Shown here one piece after another: positions 51,420 through 60,261 of a DNA stretch of 64,000 nucleotides. The stretch lies in NCBI GenBank assembly GCA_009711765.1, contig VEND01000029.1, positions 1 through 64,000 of the forward strand, written 5' to 3'. A program made the position numbers and the translations under genes. Position 1 is the stretch's first letter; each line of letters starts with the position of its first letter. Origin of the DNA: Bacillota bacterium. Lineage in GTDB: Bacteria; Bacillota; Clostridia; Tissierellales; MES13. The notes under the pieces are model-generated. The model made no database searches. It saw only the letters and a list, made by a program, of their open reading frames with translations, and had not been told where the DNA came from.

Positions 51420-51761
51420 ATGTACAATAATGAAGAAATGATAAAAAGGTTAACTAGGGAAGTTAAAGATGAGATTAAAGCATGTAATGAATATGATGAT
51501 ATTTCATCTAGAACATATATGTATAGTGATTTTCCTAAAGTTTTATCGGAAATAGATGAAATAATGGATAATTTAAAACTAAAAATAAGAGTATTAAAAA
51601 AAGCTTATGAAGAAATAGATAAATATCCTTTAAATCAAGTTAATAGTGATTTTGAAAGTTTAAATTATATGTTTGATGATGTATATAAAGAAATATTAAA
51701 GCTTATTCCTGATGGAGTGGAGGTAAAGAAGAAATACTATTCTGAAAATGGAGAAGTTTAA
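51420..51761 (+). CDS. Hypothetical protein
   Basis: 113-aa ORF preceded by GAGGGGG RBS; no family recognised. Confidence 0.55.
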   Translation: MYNNEEMIKRLTREVKDEIKACNEYDDISSRTYMYSDFPKVLSEIDEIMDNLKLKIRVLKKAYEEIDKYPLNQVNSDFESLNYMFDDVYKEILKLIPDGVEVKKKYYSENGEV

Positions 51762-52157
51762 AAAGTATTACTAAAAGTTTAAGCATTTTTATGTAAATTA
51801 TAAAAATATTTAAGACATCTGTAGATTTCTTTATGAATTTACAGATGTTTGTTATTTTAAATCAAACTAAAATATAAATAACAAATATATTAAAAAAAAT
51901 TATATTTAATAATTGATAAAAGAAACAGACACAGTTTATTATTTTTTTAACAAACATAAATAGATGGGACATGTTTTTTATAGTTAAATCATATATATGT
52001 ATATATGATCTATAAATTAATAGTATGTTTAAGTAAAGAGTATATGTTACATGTAGGTATTAAGTTAGAGTAGGGATATTGACTTAATTGAAAGATTTTT
52101 TAGTAAATGTAAAAGTAATTTATCTAAAATTTCACTAATTAAAAAGAGGGGTTTGAA

Positions 52158-53087
52158 TTGGGAATAGATAAAGAAAACAAAAAAAGAGTAGAATATATCC
52201 GTATAGCTAGTTACTATTACAAATGGGGATTAACACAAAATGAAATTTCTAAGAAAATAAATGTATCTAGACAAAAGGTAAATAGGATGCTTAAAGAATG
52301 TGTGAAGTTAGGTATAGTTAAGTTTGTTATTCCAGAGTTAGAAGATAGTTATGTAAAATTAGAGTCAGAAATAGAAAAAAAATATAATTTAAAAGCTGTT
52401 CGTATAGCTAAACATGGTTGTCAAGAAAATTTGTATTCAGCATTAGGAAGAACAGGAAGTGAGTATCTAATGAAAATATTTAGTGATGGAGATACTATTG
52501 GTTTTTCTAGAGGAAGAAGTGTATCTAACTTAGTAGACTCTATAAATCCTAGAAAAATAAAGGATACTACAGCTGTTCAGTTAATGGGAGGATGGAATAA
52601 TGAGAATACAAATGGAAATTCAGATGAAATTGTCCATCGTTTTAGCGAGAAAGTTAATGCTCGACCAGCGAAGCTTTACGCTCCTGTAGTTGTAGAGTCT
52701 AAAATTTTAAAAGAAGCAATTTTAAAAGAAGCTTCCTTTTTAAAAGTTTATGATATTATTAAATCCTGTTCTATTTCAGTTGTGGGTATAGGAAATGCTA
52801 AATATCCAGAATTAATACCTACCATGGGAGAGAAGGATTATAGTTATATTAAGGATAAAGCTGTGGGAGAAATATGTACACATTTCTTTGATGAAAATGG
52901 CGATTATATAAAAACTCCTTTTAATGATCGTGTTATATCGGTAGAATATGAAGATTATATGAATATTCCTATAAGAATTGGAGTTGCTGGTTCTTTAGAA
53001 AAATTAAAAGCTATTAAAGGAGCTGTTGCTGGAAAAATCATAAATGTTCTTATTACTGATTTTGAAACAGCAAAACATCTTTTATAA
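52158..53087 (+). CDS. SorC-family sugar-binding transcriptional regulator
   Basis: N-terminal HTH (YYKWGLTQNEISKKINVSRQKVNRMLKECVKLGIVKF) plus SorC effector domain (DTIGFSRGRSVSNLVDSI; VGIGNAKYPELI; IRIGVAGSLEKLKAIKGAVAGKIINVLITD). TTG start. Confidence 0.9.
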   Translation: MGIDKENKKRVEYIRIASYYYKWGLTQNEISKKINVSRQKVNRMLKECVKLGIVKFVIPELEDSYVKLESEIEKKYNLKAVRIAKHGCQENLYSALGRTGSEYLMKIFSDGDTIGFSRGRSVSNLVDSINPRKIKDTTAVQLMGGWNNENTNGNSDEIVHRFSEKVNARPAKLYAPVVVESKILKEAILKEASFLKVYDIIKSCSISVVGIGNAKYPELIPTMGEKDYSYIKDKAVGEICTHFFDENGDYIKTPFNDRVISVEYEDYMNIPIRIGVAGSLEKLKAIKGAVAGKIINVLITDFETAKHLL

Positions 53088-53091
53088 AAGC

Positions 53092-53137
53092 ACCCTATAG
53101 ATAGATTTTTTTAACATCTATCTATAGGGTGTTTTTA
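53092..53137 (+). terminator. Rho-independent terminator after the SorC regulator
   Basis: GCACCCTATAGATAG...CTATCTATAGGGTG + TTTTTATG. Confidence 0.85.
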
Positions 53138-53194
53138 TGTTTAAGTATTTAATATAAAAATTTTAAAAATTTTAAAAATTTTAATATCATAAAC

Positions 53195-53249
53195 TTGTCA
53201 TATTTTTATACCATAGTTACATATGTATAGTAGTAGTTACAAATGTAAC
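53195..53249 (+). promoter_or_regulatory. Candidate promoter with two operator-like repeats
   Basis: TTGTCA at 53195-53200; GTTACATATGTA at 53216-53227 and GTTACAAATGTAAC at 53236-53249, start-to-start spacing 20 bp. Confidence 0.45.
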
Positions 53250-53285
53250 TTAAGAATTAATAATGAATATTATAGGAGGGGAAAA

Positions 53286-54086
53286 ATGGTGGGTAGGAAA
53301 AATAGAATGAATCATATTTTTAAAAGGGACAATAAGACTTTTATTTTAGCAATGGACCATGGAGCAAATTTTAATGTTTTACCCCAGCTAAAAAAACAGG
53401 GGAAAATGATTAGAGAGTTAGCAAAAGCAGGAGCGGATGCATTTTTAGCAACACCTGGAATGGTAGATAAGTTTGGGGATGATTTTTTAGGTAAAGGAAT
53501 TATTCTTAGAGTGGAAGGAGGAGTTTCATTTCTAGGAGACCGTTCTAAGCCTATGCAAATTGTTGTAAATGCTGAAGATGCATTAAGACTTGGGGCAGAT
53601 TCTATTATTACTATGTCTTTTCCAGGGTCTAAGTTTGAAAATGAAATATTAAGTCAATTATCAAGAACAATCATGAAAGCCCATAAATGGAATCTACCAG
53701 TTACAGCTGAAGCATTACCTAGAGGATTTGAAGGAGGTAGTGATGCTAGAACACCAGAGAACATTACTTTTGCTTGTAGACAAAGTGTAGAGTTAGGAGC
53801 AGATATTGTTAAAACAATATATACAGGGGATAAAGAAAGTTTTAAAGAGCTAACAGATAGTGTTTATGCACCTGTTGTAATTTTAGGTGGATCGAAAAAA
53901 GTAGCTGAACGTCAACTGTTACAAGAAATTAAAGATGCAATTAATTCAGGGGGAAAAGGTGTAGCTATGGGAAGAAATATATGGGGACATGAAAAGCCTG
54001 TTAAATATGCATCTTCAATTTCTAGAATTATCCATGAAGATTGTAGCGTTGAAGCAGCTTTAAAAGAATTTAATACTTTGTATTAA
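53286..54086 (+). CDS. DhnA/LsrF-type class I aldolase
   Basis: TFILAMDHGANFNVLPQLKKQGKMIRELAKAGADAFLATPGMV; PVTAEALPRGFEGG; GADIVKTIYTGD; VVILGGSKK; GKGVAMGRNIWGHE. ATG 53286 with AGGAGGGG RBS. Confidence 0.88.
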   Translation: MVGRKNRMNHIFKRDNKTFILAMDHGANFNVLPQLKKQGKMIRELAKAGADAFLATPGMVDKFGDDFLGKGIILRVEGGVSFLGDRSKPMQIVVNAEDALRLGADSIITMSFPGSKFENEILSQLSRTIMKAHKWNLPVTAEALPRGFEGGSDARTPENITFACRQSVELGADIVKTIYTGDKESFKELTDSVYAPVVILGGSKKVAERQLLQEIKDAINSGGKGVAMGRNIWGHEKPVKYASSISRIIHEDCSVEAALKEFNTLY

Positions 54087-54108
54087 GTAAAGATATGGGG
54101 GAGTTTAT

Positions 54109-55146
54109 ATGGAAAAATATAAAGTAAGTGTAATCACTGATGAAAATAAAGTGAAATATTATGAGCTTGATAAAAAGGAGCCAGTAGATAATGAAGTTTT
54201 AGTAAAGGTTCATTCTAGTGCAATTTGTACATTAGAACAAAGAGTATTTAAAGGAATAAAACCAATATATCCCTTTGCAGGAGGACATGAAGTTTCTGGG
54301 ATAGTTGAAAAAATAGGTAGTAAAGTTAAAAGTGTTAGTAAGGGGGATAAAGTTGTAATTAGAACCCTTAATACCTGTGGAGAATGTGAGTTTTGTAGAA
54401 GTGGACATGAAAATCTATGTAGGGTTTCATATCAGTCATCAACCCATTCAGAGTTTAAAGGCCCGGGTGGTTTATCTGAATATATGACAGTAGATGCAGC
54501 TAAAGTATATAAACTAGATCAAGATGTAAATTTAAGTTTTGCATCATTAACAGAGCCACTAGCTTGCTGCATTCATAGTATAAAGAAAGCTAATATAGAT
54601 TTTGGAGATAATGTTGTGGTTATGGGTGTTGGAATTATGGGGCTTTTCCATATTCAACTTGCAAAGCTTAGAGGTGCAAAGGTAATTGCTTGTGACATTA
54701 ATGAAGAAAGGTTAGAGATTGCATCAAATTTAGGTGCTGATATAACTATAAATTCAAGTGATAATAAACTACTTATAAAAAAGATAAATGAAATAACAAA
54801 GGGTAGAGGTGTTGATGTATCAATTTGTACTGTTCCTTCTACTTTGGTTGCTGCTGATTGTGTAAGTATAACAGGAAAATTAGGAAGGGTTGTAATGTAT
54901 ACATCATTCTATCCAGACAACCCAATCGATACTAGTCCAAATAAGATACATTCTACAGAGAAAACAATAACAGGAGCAGTTAGTCCAACTAATAAAGATT
55001 TTTTAATTGCAACAAAACTTATTTCAAATAATGTAATAGATATGGAAAATGTTATAACTGATATAATTCCAATGACAAATTTAAAAAAAGCTTTTGAAAA
55101 GGCACTAAAACCAAGCTCATATAGAATACTTATAGATTTTTCTTAA
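54109..55146 (+). CDS. Zinc-dependent alcohol dehydrogenase (MDR superfamily)
   Basis: GGHEVSGIVEKIGSKV; CGECEFCRSGHENLC structural Zn motif; VVMGVGIMGLFHIQLAKLRGAKVIACD. Confidence 0.92.
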   Translation: MEKYKVSVITDENKVKYYELDKKEPVDNEVLVKVHSSAICTLEQRVFKGIKPIYPFAGGHEVSGIVEKIGSKVKSVSKGDKVVIRTLNTCGECEFCRSGHENLCRVSYQSSTHSEFKGPGGLSEYMTVDAAKVYKLDQDVNLSFASLTEPLACCIHSIKKANIDFGDNVVVMGVGIMGLFHIQLAKLRGAKVIACDINEERLEIASNLGADITINSSDNKLLIKKINEITKGRGVDVSICTVPSTLVAADCVSITGKLGRVVMYTSFYPDNPIDTSPNKIHSTEKTITGAVSPTNKDFLIATKLISNNVIDMENVITDIIPMTNLKKAFEKALKPSSYRILIDFS

Positions 55147-55208
55147 GACTAAAGTATAGATTAAAAGCGTAGTTTACACTTTAGAAAGGTTTAAAAAGGA
55201 GGGTTAAC

Positions 55209-56579
55209 ATGGCAAATTCATCTAAAGATTCTACGACACAAGGAGGAACGTTAAATTTACTTAGTTGTGTAACAATTATTGTAGGTGGTATGGTAGGTAG
55301 TGCTATTTTTTCTCTTTCAGGATTGACAATGTATTATGCTGGACCAGCATCAGTTATTTCATGGATCATCGCTGGAATTATTTTATTAATGTATGGTTTA
55401 CAAGTTGCTGAACTTGCTACAATCTTTCCAAAGTCAGGTGGAGTATTTGTTTTTCCATCAAAGTCTCTTGGTAAAACAGAACTACAAGGTAAAATTTGGG
55501 GTTGGTTTTCAGCATGGGGTTATATTACAGCTAATATTGCTGGAATAGCTTTTTCAGCTATTTATGTTTCCATGTATCTAGGGGTAGGATTCCCTATATT
55601 TTCTAATTTACAGGTTCCATTAGCTGTTGGAGCGGTTATTGTATGTGGAATTTTAAATTTTTATAGAATTTCTGTAGCAGGTAAAGCAAATACAATTTTA
55701 TTAACTATCTTAGTTTTAACTATGTTAGTATTTGTTGCAGTAGGTTTATTCGGTGGAAAGTGGGACTTAAGTTTAATTACTCCGTTTTTTACTCAAGGAG
55801 CATTAGGAGCTTCAGGATTTGTTAGTGCAATACCTAATGCTATGGTTGCATATGGCTCAATAGTAGCTATTGCTTTCATGGTATCTGAAGTTAAAAATCC
55901 AAATAAAAATGTACCTAAATCAGCTATGATAGCTATGGGGATTGTTGGATTACTTTATGCGATAGTTATAATTACAACGACAGGATTAGTTTCTGCAAAG
56001 TTTTTAATAGAAAATCCAGGTATGAGGTTTATACCATTATATGCTGCAGCATTTACTAAGTTATCTATGTATCCATGGCTACCTAAAGTTATATCTATAT
56101 CAGCTGTGATGGCTCTTTTAACTACTATATTAGTATTAATTGCAATTACTTCTAGAGCTATCGAAGCTACAGCTTTAGGAGGATTTTTACCTAAGTCTTT
56201 AGGGAAAAAACATAAAAAAACTAAAGCTCCATTAAATGCTACTATCGTTGTAGTTGTTATTAGTTCTATTATCTCTTTATTTCCTCAATTAACTGAGCAG
56301 ATTGTTAACTTAGGTTCTTTATTTGCTGCTATTACTATTGTTATAAATTGTATATCCCTATTAGTAGCACGAAGAAAGTATGAGTATATAGAAGGTAATT
56401 ATCGTGCTCCAGGAGGGTCTGTTATACCAGTAATAACATTAGTTGTTATTGTTTTATCATATGTGCCTAGAATATTAGATGGTTCAGAAGTGATTTTATT
56501 TACAATTATTTGGTATGCTGTGGCAGGGATATTATTACTTTTTACTAAGGAGAAAGTAAAAAAGACAGTGGAAAATTAA
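55209..56579 (+). CDS. APC superfamily amino acid permease
   Basis: LLSCVTIIVGGMVGSAIFSLSGLTMYYAGPASVISWIIAGIILLMYGL..ELATIFPKSGGVFVFPSK; 12 TM. Confidence 0.9.
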   Translation: MANSSKDSTTQGGTLNLLSCVTIIVGGMVGSAIFSLSGLTMYYAGPASVISWIIAGIILLMYGLQVAELATIFPKSGGVFVFPSKSLGKTELQGKIWGWFSAWGYITANIAGIAFSAIYVSMYLGVGFPIFSNLQVPLAVGAVIVCGILNFYRISVAGKANTILLTILVLTMLVFVAVGLFGGKWDLSLITPFFTQGALGASGFVSAIPNAMVAYGSIVAIAFMVSEVKNPNKNVPKSAMIAMGIVGLLYAIVIITTTGLVSAKFLIENPGMRFIPLYAAAFTKLSMYPWLPKVISISAVMALLTTILVLIAITSRAIEATALGGFLPKSLGKKHKKTKAPLNATIVVVVISSIISLFPQLTEQIVNLGSLFAAITIVINCISLLVARRKYEYIEGNYRAPGGSVIPVITLVVIVLSYVPRILDGSEVILFTIIWYAVAGILLLFTKEKVKKTVEN

Positions 56580-56617
56580 AATTAAATTTTAGTATATAAA
56601 TCCTTATTAGAAGAAAT

Positions 56618-56648
56618 AAGTAAGAGGGTAAATTACCCTCTTACTTTA
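56618..56648 (+). terminator. Hairpin between permease and ribF-like gene
   Basis: AGTAAGAGGGTAAATTACCCTCTTACTTT. Confidence 0.65.
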
Positions 56649-56687
56649 AAATTAGTTTTCAATGGGGGAGTTAGGGGGTTTATAAAG

Positions 56688-57590
56688 GTGGAAGTTAAGA
56701 AATTAGAGGAATTTAAAGTTAAAAATAATTGTGTTTTATTTGGAAAGTTTGATGGGCTACATAGGGGGCATCGAAGTGCAATTGATTTATTAAAACAAGA
56801 AGAGCATGAAGGTTTAAATTCAGTTATGCTTTATGTAGAAACTGATGATATTGAAAGAATATATACGAAAGAAGAAAAACAAACTATTTTAGAGAAAATT
56901 AATCCAATGTATTATGTTGATGCTTCTCGATTTAATTTAAAAAATATGGAGGCTCAACAATTTATTGAAGAAATCCTTATAGATAAATTAGATGCAAAAA
57001 AAATAATAATTGGAGAAAGTTATAGATTCGGAAAAGATAGAAAAGGAAGTATTGATACATTAAAGAAATTATCTAAAAAGTTAGGGTTTGAAATAATTGA
57101 ATGTAAAACAAAGACTTATGATAATAAACCTATTACAAGCGAAAGAATTAAAGATGAGATAAGATCTGGAAATATTTTAGATGTAAATGAAATGCTAGGG
57201 GAACCATATTTTATTATAGGTGAAGTTTTACATGGGAAAGCATTAGGAAGGACAGTGGGTATGCCTACTGCTAATTTAAGCATACCTAAAGAAAAAATAG
57301 AACCTAAGCATGGAGTATATGCTACATTAACTAAGATTGATAATAAAACCTATAAGGGATTAACTAATATTGGACTTAGACCTTCTGTAGATAATTATAA
57401 TTATACGACTGTTGAAACATTTTTATTAGATTTTTCTAAAGATATCTATGGAGAAAAGATAAAGATTGAAATTCATGATTACATAAGAGGAGTAGTTAAG
57501 TTTAATAATTTAAGTGAGGTAAAGGCGCAAGTAGAAAAAGATATAGAAAGAATAGAGAACTGTTTTAAAAGGGGAATTGTTTATGGGTAA
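56688..57590 (+). CDS. ribF: Bifunctional riboflavin kinase/FAD synthetase paralogue
   Basis: VLFGKFDGLHRGHRSAIDLLKQ (FAD synthetase HxGH region); IIGESYRFGKDRKGSIDTL; GKALGRTVGMPTANLSIPKEKIEPKHGVYAT riboflavin kinase domain. Confidence 0.88.
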   Translation: MEVKKLEEFKVKNNCVLFGKFDGLHRGHRSAIDLLKQEEHEGLNSVMLYVETDDIERIYTKEEKQTILEKINPMYYVDASRFNLKNMEAQQFIEEILIDKLDAKKIIIGESYRFGKDRKGSIDTLKKLSKKLGFEIIECKTKTYDNKPITSERIKDEIRSGNILDVNEMLGEPYFIIGEVLHGKALGRTVGMPTANLSIPKEKIEPKHGVYATLTKIDNKTYKGLTNIGLRPSVDNYNYTTVETFLLDFSKDIYGEKIKIEIHDYIRGVVKFNNLSEVKAQVEKDIERIENCFKRGIVYG

Positions 57591-58917
57591 ACTAAAGGCA
57601 GTTTATTATATAAATCAGTTTTATGCTGGAATAGGTGGTGAAGAAAAGGCTGATATCGGTCTTATGACATTTGATGAAAAAAAAGGACCGGCTATAGGTA
57701 TAGAAAGATTTTGGCAGGGTGAAATGGAGATTGTAAAAGTAATTAGTTGTGGTGATAACTTTATAAATAATGAAGACAAATTTAAAAGTATTTTACCTAA
57801 GATAAAAAAGATACTAAAAAAGGTTAATCCAGACGTGTTTATTGCAGGGCCAGCTTTTAATGCTGGAAGATATGGAGTTGCTTGTGCTAAGTTATGTGAT
57901 TATGTAAAAAGAGAATTAGGAATTGAAAGTGTAACGTCTATGTATTATGAAAATCCAGCTGTAAAGATGTATGTAAAAAATAATTATATAGTAGAAAGTG
58001 CTGAAACATCTAGAGGGATGAAAAAGGTGTTACCAATTCTTTCGAACCTATCATTAAAATTAGCAAAGAAAGAGAATATTGGCCCTGCGAGATTAGAAGG
58101 GTATCTACCCACAGGATATAGATATAATGAGTATCATGATAAAACTGGGGCTAAAAGAACAGTGGAGATATTACTTAAGAAATTAAATAACGAAAACTAT
58201 AAAACAGAAGTTCCTTTAAGAGGTTTAGAAAAGGTTTCTCCTTCTAAACCTTTTAAGGATATTGAAAATGCCAAAGTAGCTTTAATTACTACTGGTGGAT
58301 TAGTACCTAAGGGAAATCCAGATAAATTAAAACAGGCTTTTTCAGTTACCTATGGTAAATATAATATTGGTAATCTTGATTCTATAAAAAAGGATGAATA
58401 CGAATCAATTCATGGAGGATATGATACTACCATTGTAAATCAAGATCCTAATAGATTAGTTCCCTTAGATGAGTTGAGGAATTTAGAAAAAGAAGGGAAA
58501 ATTAGAGAAATACATGGAAAGTTTTTTACTACATGTGGAATTGGTACAAACGTCGAAAATAGCAAACAGATAGGAAGAAAAATTGTTAAAGATTTAGAAA
58601 AAGAAAATGTAGATATTGCTATACTTACTTCAACCTGAGGCACTTGTACTCGTTGCGTTGCAACGATTTCAAAAGAATTAGATAAAGAAAATATACCGAA
58701 TGCTGTAATTACAGCCTTTACATCCATAGCTTACAATGTTGGAACTAATAGGATAATATATGGAGGGAATTTCACTAACCCTGCAGGAAACCCAAACTTA
58801 CCTCTTGATAGAGAAAAATATTATAGAAGGAATATACTATTAAAAGCTTTAGAGGCGATAGCTACTAAAATAACTGAGCCAACAATCTTTAAAGTTGATG
58901 AGAGTAAGGAGGTTTAA
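57583..58917 (+). CDS. GrdB-like selenoprotein (glycine/sarcosine/betaine reductase component B family); UGA at 58636-58638 read as selenocysteine
   Basis: ORF to the UGA ends ..VDIAILTST; the same frame continues U-GTCTRCVATISKELDKENIPNAVITAFTSIAYNVGTNRIIYGGNFTNPAGNPNLPLDREKYYRRNILLKALEAIATKITEPTIFKVDESKEV to TAA at 58915-58917, matching the GrdB-family (T)S-T-U-GTCTRC motif and C-terminus. Confidence 0.92.
58636..58665 (+). promoter_or_regulatory. Bacterial SECIS-like hairpin following the Sec UGA
   Basis: UGA 58636-58638; stem CGTTGC 58651-58656 / loop GTT 58657-58659 / GCAACG 58660-58665; loop begins 18 nt after the UGA. Confidence 0.75.
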
Positions 58918-58919
58918 GT

Positions 58920-60230
58920 ATGAAATTAAAAAGGCAATATTTTGATGTAAAGGATGTAGTTTGGGATAGTAAGTTAGAATATAAAGATGAAGTTCTATAT
59001 TTAAATAAGGAAGAAATCTTAAAGAAAATTAGACCTTTAATGAAAAATGTAACAAATGTAGACTTAGAAATAGTTAAACCTGGTGAAGATGCAAGGATTA
59101 TTCATGTATTAGATACTATTCAACCAATGGTTAAAATAGAGGGAAGTGGAAAACAATATTCAGGATTTTTTAGTCATCCTAAAACTATAGGTGAAGGAAT
59201 AACAAATGTATTAAGAGGCTTTAGTATTATGGAAAGTGCTCCGCTACCTTGGGATGATGGTAGCGCTAGCAGTGGTCTATTATATCCAAGGGATGCAATT
59301 ATAGATATGACTGGACCAATTAAAGGATTTACACCCTTTTCAGAGACTATAAATTTAGTAATAACTTATGAATTAGTTGATGGAAAGTCTTCTGAGGAGT
59401 ATGACAATGATATAAGACTTTGTGGACTAAAGATATCTGAGATATTAGCAAAACTTACAGTTAAAAATACTCCAAATGAAGAAGAAACCTTTTCTATAGA
59501 TGAGATTAATCCTGATTTACCGAATGTAGTATTAGTATGGCAATGTCAAAATCAAGGAGTTTATTCAAATACATATTTGTATGGTCATAGTATAGATAAT
59601 TTAGTTCCAACACTATTACATCCTAATGAAATGTTAGATGGTTGTATAGTAAGTGGTAATTATGTATGGCCTGCATTTAAGGTTCCAACATATTTACATG
59701 TGAACCATCCTATTTTATTAGAATTATATAAACAACATGGAAAGACTATTAACTTTAAGGGAGTGATATTTAGTAGAAGTCACAATCCTACAAATTGGCA
59801 TAAAGAAAGATCTGCTAACTTCTGTGTAAAAATATCTAAATACTTAGATGCAGATGGTTTGATAATGGCTTGGGAAGGAGGAGGAAATGCCGCAGTAGAT
59901 GGCATGTTAACTATACAACAAGCAGAGAATATAGGTATAAAAACATCTACTATAACTTTTGAATTTGGAGGAAAAGATGGAACAGAAGGTGTATTATTAG
60001 TTGATGATGTAGCTGAAGCAGATGCTGTAATTAGTGGAGGCAGTATTGAAAAGACTTATGAGTTACCTAATGTAAAAAGAGTAATTGGTGGTAAGTATTT
60101 AAGATTAAATAAGGAATCTGGAGGATATTTCCCACCTTCAAATAAGAGTATTACATTTGATACAACTACTCAATTTTACTGTTCAGGAAATCAGTCTGGA
60201 CATAGTAAGTTATTTGGAGAATCATATTAG
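58920..60230 (+). CDS. Glycine/sarcosine/betaine reductase component B proprotein subunit (GrdE/GrdG/GrdI-like)
   Basis: 436 aa immediately after the GrdB-like gene; family motifs incl. NPDLPNVVLVWQCQNQGVYSNTYLYG..LHPNEMLDGCIVSGNYVWPAFKVPTY..VIFSRSHNPTNWHKERSANFCVKISKYLDADGLIMAWEGGGNAAVDGM. Confidence 0.88.
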   Translation: MKLKRQYFDVKDVVWDSKLEYKDEVLYLNKEEILKKIRPLMKNVTNVDLEIVKPGEDARIIHVLDTIQPMVKIEGSGKQYSGFFSHPKTIGEGITNVLRGFSIMESAPLPWDDGSASSGLLYPRDAIIDMTGPIKGFTPFSETINLVITYELVDGKSSEEYDNDIRLCGLKISEILAKLTVKNTPNEEETFSIDEINPDLPNVVLVWQCQNQGVYSNTYLYGHSIDNLVPTLLHPNEMLDGCIVSGNYVWPAFKVPTYLHVNHPILLELYKQHGKTINFKGVIFSRSHNPTNWHKERSANFCVKISKYLDADGLIMAWEGGGNAAVDGMLTIQQAENIGIKTSTITFEFGGKDGTEGVLLVDDVAEADAVISGGSIEKTYELPNVKRVIGGKYLRLNKESGGYFPPSNKSITFDTTTQFYCSGNQSGHSKLFGESY

Positions 60231-60261
60231 GTTTTAGTTAGTTTTAATAAGGGGGAGAGCT

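Noticed and set aside
50953-51420. Intergenic stretch examined for further galU-type remnants or RNA genes
   Set aside because: Only terminator-like hairpins were visible; no supported gene.
53156-53184. Short tandem AAAAATTTT repeats
   Set aside because: Low-complexity AT tract common in such genomes; no evidence of function.
58636-58638. UGA as a true stop or frameshift giving a truncated GrdB
   Set aside because: Same frame continues with the conserved GrdB C-terminus and a SECIS-like hairpin follows at the right distance.
58440-58727. Antisense ORF spanning the GrdB UGA
   Set aside because: Artefact opposite the genuine selenoprotein reading frame.
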